Source: Halovulum dunhuangense (GTDB lineage: Bacteria > Pseudomonadota > Alphaproteobacteria > Rhodobacterales > Rhodobacteraceae). Taken from it: DNA of 64,000 bases. Shown here piece by piece: positions 44,249 through 51,352 of the stretch (the first letter of the stretch is position 1; each line of letters starts with the position of its first letter). Both the position numbers and the translations under genes were made by a program. Location of the stretch: the NCBI RefSeq assembly GCF_013093415.1, contig NZ_JABFBC010000001.1:62001-126000 (forward strand), given 5' to 3'. The notes below the pieces were generated by a model. It saw nothing but the letters and a program-made list of their open reading frames with translations. It searched no databases and was not told the DNA's origin.

Positions 44249-44272
44249 CGGGCTCCGTCATGGGGGAGCCCG
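44249..44272 (-). promoter_or_regulatory. hairpin enclosing the luxI ribosome-binding site
   Basis: On the coding strand, CGGGCTCC (44272-44265), an 8-base loop and GGAGCCCG (44256-44249) make a perfect 8-bp stem. Its 3' arm holds GGAG, 7 bases before the luxI ATG, which is the only good ribosome-binding site present. Confidence 0.6.
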
Positions 44273-44339
44273 AGGCCTATCGGTCAGCGGGTTAACTATG
44301 TTCGACCGTGCGCCGGAACAGTTTTCGCGCAACGCCCGC

Positions 44340-45050
44340 TCAGGGGATGACCAGCCCGCGCGAGACCGCGACCGCGATGGCGTGGATCGAGTTCATGGCG
44401 CCAAGCTTGATCCGCGCGCTGTCCAGATAGGCGCGCAAGGTATGCTCGGATATTCCCAGCTTCTCGGCCGCCTCGCCGCGCGAACGTCCAAGCGAAAGAT
44501 GGGTCAGCACGTCGCGTTCCCGCGGGGCGAGGGCGATGTCGGGCAACGCGCCGGATGCGCCTTGCAGCTCGTGGGCGCGCTGATGGATGAAATGCGCCGC
44601 CAGAACCAGTCCGCGAAGGTTTTCTTGCCCGAAACGGGTCCAGCGATCCTCGCTGTCGTAGCTGGTGACGGAAAACAGCGCGAACTGGCCATGGGCACCG
44701 CGAATGGGCACGGAATGGCCCTGTTTCCCGATACCGCCCTCCACCGCCTCGCCGATCAGGCGTCGCGCGGGGGCGCCGCTCCAGTCAAGGTTGCGCCAGT
44801 CCACGGGACCGGTCGCGGCGAAGGCGGCCTTTACCACGGGATCGATGCGGTAATACCGGTTGCGGATGTAGTGTTCGACCCAGCCCTGGTCGTAGGTCAG
44901 CGCCCCGTATTCGCGCCCCGTATCGCCGACGACGTGATAGATCGCGTGCTCGATCCCCAGCGTGTCGCGCAGGCCGGTGACAAGCGCCTGGATCCCCTCA
45001 AGGGAATTCGTGGCTTCGAGCCGGTCCAGAAAGTCCATCGTCCAATGCAT
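44340..45050 (-). CDS. luxR: LuxR-family autoinducer-responsive regulator
   Basis: A 236-residue quorum-sensing transcription factor. The N-terminal autoinducer domain keeps the LuxR signature residues: a YDQGWVEHYIRNRYYRIDPV stretch (Trp, Tyr and Asp of the ligand pocket) and DWRNLDW. The C-terminal helix-turn-helix reads LAPRERDVLTHLSLGRSRGE, then AAEKLGISEHTLRAYLDSAR. It is upstream of luxI on the same strand with a 95-base gap, so it probably responds to that signal. The ATG at 45050 (MHWTMDFLDRLEATNSL) was chosen; 45038 is possible. A small conserved-looking ORF overlaps its start. Confidence 0.93.
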   Translation of the reverse strand: MHWTMDFLDRLEATNSLEGIQALVTGLRDTLGIEHAIYHVVGDTGREYGALTYDQGWVEHYIRNRYYRIDPVVKAAFAATGPVDWRNLDWSGAPARRLIGEAVEGGIGKQGHSVPIRGAHGQFALFSVTSYDSEDRWTRFGQENLRGLVLAAHFIHQRAHELQGASGALPDIALAPRERDVLTHLSLGRSRGEAAEKLGISEHTLRAYLDSARIKLGAMNSIHAIAVAVSRGLVIP

Positions 45051-45216
45051 CGCCAACACCCGCGCCTGTCGTCCCGCAGATGCCGGACCGCAGTTCACGC
45101 GCGGCGATCAGCAGCGCGTCGTCGAGATGCTCCGACAACTCGAACATCGCGTTCCGCGCCGCGACGTTCCGAATATCGGCGAGGAGGTCCAGCATCCATT
45201 CATTCGACATGTTCAT
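44998..45216 (-). CDS. small ORF overlapping the luxR start
   Basis: A predicted 72-residue protein beginning MNMSNEWMLDLLADIRNVAA, with FELSEHLDDALLIAAREL at about residues 26-43. This amphipathic helical pattern looks like real coding sequence, and I recall similar short proteins next to luxR genes in Rhodobacterales, though I could not check. The last 25 residues read through the luxR start region and look less constrained. It overlaps luxR by 53 bases, so translation of the two may be coupled. No function can be assigned. Confidence 0.5.
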   Translation of the reverse strand: MNMSNEWMLDLLADIRNVAARNAMFELSEHLDDALLIAARELRSGICGTTGAGVGDALDDGLSGPARSHEFP

Positions 45217-45232
45217 CACTCGCGGCGATTGG

Positions 45233-45247
45233 TTAACGGATCATTAA
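45233..45247. promoter_or_regulatory. CtrA-type box upstream of the luxR operon
   Basis: TTAA (45233-45236), 7 bases, TTAA (45244-45247) matches the TTAA-N7-TTAA binding consensus of the cell-cycle regulator CtrA. It lies 17 bases before the small ORF start, inside an AT-rich regulatory region (about 45220-45310). Confidence 0.5.
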
Positions 45248-45346
45248 TACAACCATAGCACGAAAAGAATACCAGAAAAAATCGCGACAATCGCCCCCCC
45301 TGAAATGGCGGTGGTCTGCACTGTAAACCCATGATTTCAAATGCTG

Positions 45347-45370
45347 GCGCCCCGGAATTACCCGGGGCGC
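45347..45370 (-). terminator. hairpin downstream of ccr
   Basis: GCGCCCCGG (45347-45355) and CCGGGGCGC (45362-45370) form a perfect 9-bp stem with a 6-base loop, 29 bases past the ccr stop. The flank is not a T run, so it may be a weak or Rho-assisted terminator. Confidence 0.55.
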
Positions 45371-45398
45371 TGTGATTCCATGCGGGCAAGAATCGGGC

Positions 45399-46685
45399 TC
45401 AGGGGCGGACCGCCGCGTCGCGCGCGTCCTCGACGGTGCGCAGACCGGCGCGCGGCGCGCCGACCAGCACCGCCATGTTTCCGGGCCTGTGGGCGTTGCG
45501 CAGCATCATCATGTGCGCCTCGGGGATCTGGTCCCAGGGAAAGACGTCCGACAGGCAGGGATCGAGCCGGCGCTCGATCATCAGCTGGTTGGCCGCCGAT
45601 GCCTGCTTGAGATTGGCGAAATGGCTGCCCTGCACGCGCTTCTGGTGCATCCACAGGTAGCGCGCGTCCAGCGTCAGGTTGTAGCCCGAGGTACCGGCGC
45701 AGATCACCACCATGCCGCCCTTCTTCACCACGAAGGTCGACACCGGAAAGGTCGCCTCGCCGGGATGCTCGAACACCATGTCCACGTTCACGCCCTTGCC
45801 GGTGATGTCCCAGATCGCCTTGCCGAACTTGCGCGCCTCGGCGAACCAGGCCTTGTATTCGGGGCTGTTGACGGTCGGCATCTGGCCCCAGCAGTCGAAA
45901 TCCCTGCGGTTGATGACGCCCTTTGCGCCCAGCGACAGGACGAAATCGCGCTTGCTCTCGTCCGATATCACCCCGATCGCGTTGGCCCCGGCGGTCGTGA
46001 TCAGCTGGATGGCATAGGAGCCGAGTCCGCCGGAAGCGCCCCACACCAGCACGTTCTGGCCCGGGCGCAGTTCGTGCGGGGTATGGCCGAACAGCATGCG
46101 ATAGGCGGTCGCCAGCGTCAGCGTATAGCACGCCGCCTCTTCCCAGCTCAGGTGCCTGGGGCGCGGCATCAGCTGCTGGGACTGGACGCAGGTGAACTGG
46201 GCAAAGCTGCCGTCGGGCGTCTCGTAGCCCCAGATCCGCTGGCTGGGCGAATACATCGGATCGCCGCCGTTGCAGTGCTCGTCGTCGCCGTCGTCCTGGT
46301 TGCAGTGGATCACCACCTCGTCGCCGACCTTCCAGCGGCGGACCTTGTCGCCCACGGCCCAGACGATGCCAGAGGCGTCGGACCCGGCGATGTGGAACTC
46401 GGCCCCGTGCACGTCGAAGGGAGAGATCGGCACCCCCAGCCCGGCCCAGACGCCGTTGTAGTTCACGCCAGCCGCCATCACGAGGACGACGACCTCGTTG
46501 CTGTCGGGCTTCGGCGTGTCCACCACCTCGACCTGGAAGGACTTGTCCGGTTCTCCGTGGCGCTCGCGGCGGATGGTCCAGGCGAACATCCGTTCGGGCA
46601 GGTGCCCCAGCGGCGGGATCTGGCCCACGGCGAACAGCGTCTTGCCGTCAGGCGGGGGCAGGGTCTGGGGATCGCTGTCGAGCAT
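45399..46685 (-). CDS. ccr: crotonyl-CoA carboxylase/reductase
   Basis: A 428-residue NADPH-dependent enzyme that reductively carboxylates crotonyl-CoA to ethylmalonyl-CoA, the key step of the ethylmalonyl-CoA pathway. It is a medium-chain dehydrogenase-type protein: GSDASGIVWAVGDKVRRWKV near residues 99-118, NQDDGDDEHCNGGDPMYSPS near 132-151, and the NADPH motif VLVWGASGGLGSYAIQLI near 215-232. The CNGGDPM and FEHPGEATFPVSTFVVKKGG segments are typical of Ccr rather than of simple reductases. It is divergent from ecm, as in Rhodobacter sphaeroides. GAGGAGAGAGCC precedes the start. Confidence 0.96.
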   Translation of the reverse strand: MLDSDPQTLPPPDGKTLFAVGQIPPLGHLPERMFAWTIRRERHGEPDKSFQVEVVDTPKPDSNEVVVLVMAAGVNYNGVWAGLGVPISPFDVHGAEFHIAGSDASGIVWAVGDKVRRWKVGDEVVIHCNQDDGDDEHCNGGDPMYSPSQRIWGYETPDGSFAQFTCVQSQQLMPRPRHLSWEEAACYTLTLATAYRMLFGHTPHELRPGQNVLVWGASGGLGSYAIQLITTAGANAIGVISDESKRDFVLSLGAKGVINRRDFDCWGQMPTVNSPEYKAWFAEARKFGKAIWDITGKGVNVDMVFEHPGEATFPVSTFVVKKGGMVVICAGTSGYNLTLDARYLWMHQKRVQGSHFANLKQASAANQLMIERRLDPCLSDVFPWDQIPEAHMMMLRNAHRPGNMAVLVGAPRAGLRTVEDARDAAVRP

Positions 46686-46705
46686 GGCTCTCTCCTCGAA
46701 TCAAT

Positions 46706-46722
46706 GCGCAACTATCTTGCGC
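46706..46722. promoter_or_regulatory. inverted repeat GCGCAA-N5-TTGCGC before ccr
   Basis: A perfect 6-bp inverted repeat (46706-46711 and 46717-46722) lies 21-37 bases before the ccr ATG. The TTGC/GCAA pattern recalls sites of short-chain acyl-CoA regulators of the RamB/PccR type, which would fit the gene, but the match is loose. Confidence 0.35.
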
Positions 46723-46751
46723 CATATTTATCCAAACTGACTTCCTATTTT

Positions 46752-46913
46752 GTAATTTTATTGCTCACAGATTTCAAGGATGTTTTTGCGTTGCAGCAGA
46801 CAGCGCCAGTGCGATCGGCCGCGCCCGGCATCCCGAAGGCCGCGAACAGACCCGCTGCGCAGCAATATGGCAAGAATGTTCCCAGGAATTTATCTCTTGC
46901 GTAATTTTGTTGC
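46752..46913. promoter_or_regulatory. ccr-ecm divergent control region with direct repeat
   Basis: GTAATTTTATTGC (46752-46764) recurs as GTAATTTTGTTGC (46901-46913), 12 of 13 bases identical and in the same orientation, one copy toward ccr and one toward ecm. The 272-base intergenic region is strikingly AT-rich at both ends and contains no gene. The repeats may be operators or promoter elements for divergent control of the ethylmalonyl-CoA pathway. Confidence 0.4.
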
Positions 46914-46957
46914 CGTCCTATTTTCCAATCATGCTGCAACGCAAGAGGAGTCCCATC

Positions 46958-48928
46958 ATGGCCGCGCACCAGAAGGACAAGCCCTGGATCTTCCGGACCT
47001 ATGCCGGGCACTCGACCGCGGCGGCCTCGAACGCGCTCTACCGGGGCAATCTTGCCAAGGGACAGACCGGCCTGTCGGTGGCCTTCGACCTGCCGACCCA
47101 GACCGGCTATGACAGCGACCACCCCCTTGCCCAGGGAGAGGTGGGCAAGGTCGGCGTCCCGATCTGCCATCTGGGCGACATGGAGACGCTGTTCGACGCG
47201 ATCCCGCTCGAGCGGATGAACACCTCGATGACGATCAACGCCACCGCGCCGTGGCTGCTTGCGCTCTATATCGCGGCGGCCGAACGGCAGGGGGGCGACA
47301 TCGCGACGCTGCAAGGAACGGTGCAGAACGACATCATCAAGGAATATCTCAGCCGCGGCACCCATATCTTCCCACCCGCGCCCAGCCTGAAGCTGATCGG
47401 CGACGTGGCCGAATACTGCTACCGCGCGGTGCCGAAATGGAACCCGATGAATGTCTGCTCCTACCACCTGCAAGAGGCGGGGGCGACGCCCGAACAGGAA
47501 CTGGCCTATGCGCTGGCCACCGCCTGCGCGGTGCTGGACCAGGTGCGGGGCCAGGTGCCGGCCGAGGATTTCCCGCAGGTCGTGGGCCGTATCAGCTTTT
47601 TCGTGAATGCCGGCATCCGCTTCGTCACCGAGATGTGCAAGATGCGCGCCTTCGTCGATCTGTGGGACGAGATCTGCCGGGATCGCTACGGGGTTAAGGA
47701 TCCGAAGCTGCGCCGCTTCCGTTACGGCGTGCAGGTCAACTCGCTCGGCCTGACCGAACAGCAGCCCGAGAACAACGTGCCGCGCATCCTGCTGGAAATG
47801 CTGGCCGTCACGCTGTCGAAACATGCCCGCGCCCGGGCGGTGCAATTGCCCGCCTGGAACGAGGCGCTGGGCCTGCCCCGCCCGTGGGACCAGCAATGGT
47901 CGCTTCGGATGCAGCAGATCCTGGCGCTGGAAACGGATCTTCTGGAACATGATGACCTGTTCGACGGCAACCCGGCGGTCGAGGCAAAGGTCGCCGCGCT
48001 GAAGTCCGCCGCGCGCGAGGAACTTGCCCAGATCGACGGGATGGGCGGCGCGGTCGCGGCCATCGACTACATGAAATCCGCCCTCGTCGCCTCGAACGCC
48101 ACCCGCCTGACGCGCATCGAACGCGGAGAGACGGTCGTTGTCGGCGTGAACCGCTACGAGCAGGGCGAGCCAAGCCCCCTGACCGCGGGGCAGGACGGCA
48201 TCCTGCGCGTCGATCCCGGTGTCGAGGCGGACCAGATCGCCCGGCTCCGGACCTGGCGCGAAGGCCGCGACGCCCATGCCGTGGCCCAGGCGCTGCGCGG
48301 CTTGCGTGCGGCGGCCCTTGGGGGGGACAACGTCATGCCCGCCTCGATCGCCGCCGCGAAGGCGGGGGTGACGACCGGCGAATGGGCCGCCACCCTGCGC
48401 GAGGTGTTCGGCGAGTATCGCGCGCCGACCGGGGTGGGCGAGGCGGTCTCGAACTCGGCCGAGGGGCTGGAGGACACACGCGCGGGCGTTGCCACCCACG
48501 CGGCACGGCTGGGCGGACAGATCCGGCTTCTGATCGGCAAGCCCGGTCTCGACGGCCATTCGAACGGCGCCGAACAGATCGCCGTGCGCGCCCGCGATGT
48601 CGGCATGAAGGTGTTCTACGAAGGTATCCGCATGACCCCGACAGCCCTTGTCCAGGCCGCGCGCACGCACGAGGTCCACATCATCGGCCTGTCGATCCTG
48701 TCGGGCTCTCACCTGCCCCTGGCCGAGGCGTTCATGGCCCAGCTGCATGCCGCGGGGCTGGGCCATGTGCCGGTCATCGCGGGCGGCATCATACCCGCCG
48801 AAGACGCGGTGCGGCTGCGGGAACTGGGGATCTCGCGCATCTACACGCCCAAGGATTTCGACCTGAACGCGATCATGGCGGATATCGCCCGGCTGGCCGC
48901 GGGCGCGGATCTGGCGGCCGCCGAATAG
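46958..48928 (+). CDS. ecm: ethylmalonyl-CoA mutase, B12-dependent
   Basis: A 656-residue adenosylcobalamin mutase converting (2R)-ethylmalonyl-CoA to methylsuccinyl-CoA. The N-terminal TIM-barrel half has PWIFRTYAGHSTAAASNALY near residue 8 and GLSVAFDLPTQTGYDSDHPL near 35-54. The C-terminal cobalamin domain has KPGLDGHSNGAEQIA (DxHxxG motif) near 529, then GLSILSGSH and VIAGGIIPAED. It is a single-chain form, shorter than methylmalonyl-CoA mutases, as expected for Ecm. The start at 46958 follows AAGAGGAGTCCCATC; the frame extends upstream to 46907. Divergent from ccr. Confidence 0.94.
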   Translation: MAAHQKDKPWIFRTYAGHSTAAASNALYRGNLAKGQTGLSVAFDLPTQTGYDSDHPLAQGEVGKVGVPICHLGDMETLFDAIPLERMNTSMTINATAPWLLALYIAAAERQGGDIATLQGTVQNDIIKEYLSRGTHIFPPAPSLKLIGDVAEYCYRAVPKWNPMNVCSYHLQEAGATPEQELAYALATACAVLDQVRGQVPAEDFPQVVGRISFFVNAGIRFVTEMCKMRAFVDLWDEICRDRYGVKDPKLRRFRYGVQVNSLGLTEQQPENNVPRILLEMLAVTLSKHARARAVQLPAWNEALGLPRPWDQQWSLRMQQILALETDLLEHDDLFDGNPAVEAKVAALKSAAREELAQIDGMGGAVAAIDYMKSALVASNATRLTRIERGETVVVGVNRYEQGEPSPLTAGQDGILRVDPGVEADQIARLRTWREGRDAHAVAQALRGLRAAALGGDNVMPASIAAAKAGVTTGEWAATLREVFGEYRAPTGVGEAVSNSAEGLEDTRAGVATHAARLGGQIRLLIGKPGLDGHSNGAEQIAVRARDVGMKVFYEGIRMTPTALVQAARTHEVHIIGLSILSGSHLPLAEAFMAQLHAAGLGHVPVIAGGIIPAEDAVRLRELGISRIYTPKDFDLNAIMADIARLAAGADLAAAE

Positions 48929-48931
48929 CCC

Positions 48932-49669
48932 TCAACGGGGGCGCGGATAGCCCAGCATATCGTAATGGAACCATTCCAGCGCTTCGAGCCTGGCACAAAG
49001 CGCGTCGGGCAGCATCGCGGGTGACAGCGGCACGGTGCGGTCCGACGCGTTTATCGCCGGCGGTGCCGCGGCAAGCTCTGCGAGTGCCGCTTGCGGATCC
49101 CGCATGTGCCGCCGCAGCGGTCCGGCGATCAGCGCCGACAGATCCGCGGCCAGGCTTTCCTGCCGGATGACGGCCCGCGGCAGGCCGAACCGGGCATAGG
49201 CGCGCCCGATGTCCCCCGCGCCGGACGCACCCGGCAGGCGCCTGCGGGCGCCGGGAAGCGTCTGGCGCAGGAACCGCACCCCCATCAGCCCCAGATGGGG
49301 ACTGTGATAGCCTAGCGCCGATGGGGGCAGGTACCGGGCGCGGTCCTCTCCCAGCATCGCGTCCAGCCAGCGGATGAAACCATCGGGCCGCCGATCATAC
49401 GCGGAAAGCAGTTCCGACCCCGTCCGCGCCAGGTGTCCGCGCACGACGCCGCCGCCGTCGCAGCCATAGGACCAGAGCGAGGCGTAGCTGTCGAACGGAT
49501 CGCGGGCCGACGCGAAGTAGAACTTGCGCCAGCGGAACGCCAGTCGCGGCACGCGGTGCTTGGTATCGTCGCGCGGCGCGGTCTTCGCGTGGCTGACCAG
49601 GAAGGCGCGGATGAAGGTGGATCCGGTCTTCTCGACATCGAGATAGCAGAAGCCGGGAAAATCCAGCAT
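48932..49669 (-). CDS. sulfotransferase-like protein
   Basis: A 245-residue protein with the N-terminal sulfotransferase P-loop-like segment FCYLDVEKTGSTFIRAFL (residues 7-24), where the KTGST part should bind the 5'-phosphosulfate of PAPS, and FASARDPFDSYASLW near residue 53, the usual 3'-phosphate motif with Arg and Ser. The acceptor is unknown; such proteins often act on carbohydrates or surface glycans. It sits between ecm and sdhB, convergent with ecm (3 bases between stops). A second such protein lies at 61 kb. Confidence 0.75.
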   Translation of the reverse strand: MLDFPGFCYLDVEKTGSTFIRAFLVSHAKTAPRDDTKHRVPRLAFRWRKFYFASARDPFDSYASLWSYGCDGGGVVRGHLARTGSELLSAYDRRPDGFIRWLDAMLGEDRARYLPPSALGYHSPHLGLMGVRFLRQTLPGARRRLPGASGAGDIGRAYARFGLPRAVIRQESLAADLSALIAGPLRRHMRDPQAALAELAAAPPAINASDRTVPLSPAMLPDALCARLEALEWFHYDMLGYPRPR

Positions 49670-49738
49670 GCGATCGATCCCCTGATCCCCGGGATCAGAC
49701 TTGCGCGCCGCGGATCACGCGGTCAACCGGAAGCAGAA

Positions 49739-49763
49739 GCGGCCCGCCCGGAAGCCGGGCCGC
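49739..49763 (-). terminator. terminator-like hairpin after sdhB
   Basis: GCGGCCCG (49739-49746) and CGGGCCGC (49756-49763) form a perfect 8-bp stem 16 bases downstream of the sdhB stop. The following coding-strand bases TTCTGCTTCC are only mildly T-rich. Confidence 0.55.
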
Positions 49764-49779
49764 CCCGCCGGATTGCGCG

Positions 49780-50559
49780 TCAGAGCCGCCGCTCGACCAT
49801 CATCTTCTTGATCTCGGCGATGGCCTTGGCCGGGTTCAGCCCCTTCGGACAGGTCCGGGTGCAGTTCATGATCGTGTGGCAACGATACAGCTTGAACGGA
49901 TCCTCGAGCTGGTCCAGCCGCTCGCCCGTCGCCTCGTCGCGGCTGTCGATGATCCAGCGATAGGCATGCAGCAGCGCGGCCGGGCCAAGATAGCGGTCGC
50001 CGTTCCACCAGTAGCTGGGGCAGGCGGTGGAACAGGACGCGCACATGACGCATTCGTAAAGCCCGTCCAGCTTCTTGCGGTCCTCGATCGACTGGCGCCA
50101 CTCGGCCGCGGGACGGTTGGTCTTGGTCTCCAGCCACGGCATGATGCTGGCGTGCTGGGCGTAGAAATGCGTCAGGTCCGGGACAAGGTCCTTGATGACG
50201 GGCATGTGCGGCAAGGGATAGATCTTCACCTCGCCCTTGATCTCGTCCATGCCGTAGATGCAGGCCAGCGTGTTGATCCCGTCGATGTTCATGGCGCAGG
50301 ACCCGCAGATCCCCTCGCGGCAGGACCGCCGGAAGGTCAGGGTCGGGTCGATCTCGTTCTTGATCTTGATCAGCGCGTCCAGGACCATCGGCCCGCAGCT
50401 GTCCATGTCGACGAAATAGGTATCGACGCGCGGGTTGTCGCCCTGATCCGGATCGTAGCGGTAGATCTTGAAGGTCCGCAGGTTGGTCGCGCCCTCGGGC
50501 TTCGGCCAGGTCTTGCCCACGGTGATGCGGGAGTTCTTCGGAAGGGTCAGTTCTACCAT
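49780..50559 (-). CDS. sdhB: succinate dehydrogenase iron-sulfur subunit
   Basis: A 259-residue subunit carrying electrons from FAD to quinone in complex II. The three cluster motifs are present: the [2Fe-2S] [16 protein letters not shown] near residue 78, the [4Fe-4S] [16 protein letters not shown] near 171, and the [3Fe-4S] [20 protein letters not shown] near 228-247. The start at 50559 gives [18 protein letters not shown]. Unusually, sdhB is separated from sdhA by two small lipoprotein genes, all on the same strand. A hairpin after its stop should end the operon. Confidence 0.97.
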   Translation of the reverse strand: MVELTLPKNSRITVGKTWPKPEGATNLRTFKIYRYDPDQGDNPRVDTYFVDMDSCGPMVLDALIKIKNEIDPTLTFRRSCREGICGSCAMNIDGINTLACIYGMDEIKGEVKIYPLPHMPVIKDLVPDLTHFYAQHASIMPWLETKTNRPAAEWRQSIEDRKKLDGLYECVMCASCSTACPSYWWNGDRYLGPAALLHAYRWIIDSRDEATGERLDQLEDPFKLYRCHTIMNCTRTCPKGLNPAKAIAEIKKMMVERRL

Positions 50560-50605
50560 TTTGCCTTCGTGCCTTCGGTTGGTGCGTGGTCGCGTGCGTG
50601 CGGGC

Positions 50606-51007
50606 TCAGCCCTGCGCCACGAACTCGCGGAGCGTGCCGCCGTTTCGGATGAATTCGAGCGCCTGCGCCCGCGCCGTATCGGTCAGGCTGCGCCAGATCG
50701 TCAGTTCCTCGCCGGTGAAGGTGACGGGCGCCATGTCGCCGGTGCTGCCCGCAGGCCGGGTCGCGGTCATGCAGGCGTCGAATGCCTCCGAGCGTTCCAC
50801 GTCGCGCATGAAGTCGTTGACCACTGTCACCTCGACGAAGGTGCCATCCGGCCCCCGCCGCAACTCCCGCCCCGGCGCCAGCGCGGCGCTCGTGCGCTCG
50901 TAGCAGACCTGCTCCTGCCGCGAACTGAAGCTCTGCGTTGCCTCGGGCGCGGCACAGGCCGCCAGCAGCGCGGCGGTGGCCAGGGAGGAAAGGGCGATGA
51001 CCTTCAT
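50606..51007 (-). CDS. small lipoprotein with GGTL tail motif (first of pair)
   Basis: A 133-residue predicted lipoprotein. The signal [18 protein letters not shown] ends in a lipobox with Cys18. The middle has a [20 protein letters not shown] segment and a second Cys in [11 protein letters not shown], so a disulfide is possible. The C terminus reads [20 protein letters not shown] then [10 protein letters not shown], and shares a motif with the neighbouring lipoprotein: W, then (S/T)(L/M)T, then AxAQAxx(F/Y)IRxGGTLxxF. No family is known to me. It lies 46 bases upstream of sdhB in the sdh operon. Confidence 0.75.
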   Translation of the reverse strand: MKVIALSSLATAALLAACAAPEATQSFSSRQEQVCYERTSAALAPGRELRRGPDGTFVEVTVVNDFMRDVERSEAFDACMTATRPAGSTGDMAPVTFTGEELTIWRSLTDTARAQALEFIRNGGTLREFVAQG

Positions 51008-51032
51008 GGCGCGTCTCCTTCTCATCGGGCCG

Positions 51033-51299
51033 TCACAGGGCCATGAACTGCGTCAGCGTCCCGCCGCTGCGGATATACGCCGCCGCCTGCGCCTGCGCCT
51101 CGGGCGTCATGGTCCCCCAGAGAAACCGCTCTTCCGAGGAGAGGCCAGCGGGCATGGCAACCTCACTCGATGAGGCGGCCCCGGTGATGGACCCGGACGT
51201 CGAACCAGCCGGGGCGTCGTCGACCACGGTCGTGGTCGTGCTGCATGCCGCTACGGCAAGCAGCAGCACGACGCCGGTCAGTCTGCATGTTCCAGTCAT
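51033..51299 (-). CDS. small lipoprotein with GGTL tail motif (second of pair)
   Basis: An 88-residue predicted lipoprotein. Its signal (CRLTGVVLLLAVAAC) ends at Cys19, followed by a Ser/Thr-rich stretch (STTTTVVDDAPAGSTSGSIT) and the motif LWGTMTPEAQAQAAAYIRSG then GTLTQFMAL at the very C terminus. That motif matches the tail of the downstream lipoprotein at 50606. The start at 51299 was chosen at the signal peptide. It lies between sdhA (53 bases away) and the other lipoprotein (25 bases), on the same strand. Function unknown. Confidence 0.72.
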   Translation of the reverse strand: MTGTCRLTGVVLLLAVAACSTTTTVVDDAPAGSTSGSITGAASSSEVAMPAGLSSEERFLWGTMTPEAQAQAAAYIRSGGTLTQFMAL

Positions 51300-51352
51300 T
51301 GGCACTCCTGTCCTGCCTGCGGCTGCCACGCCACCCATCAACTGCACTCCGT

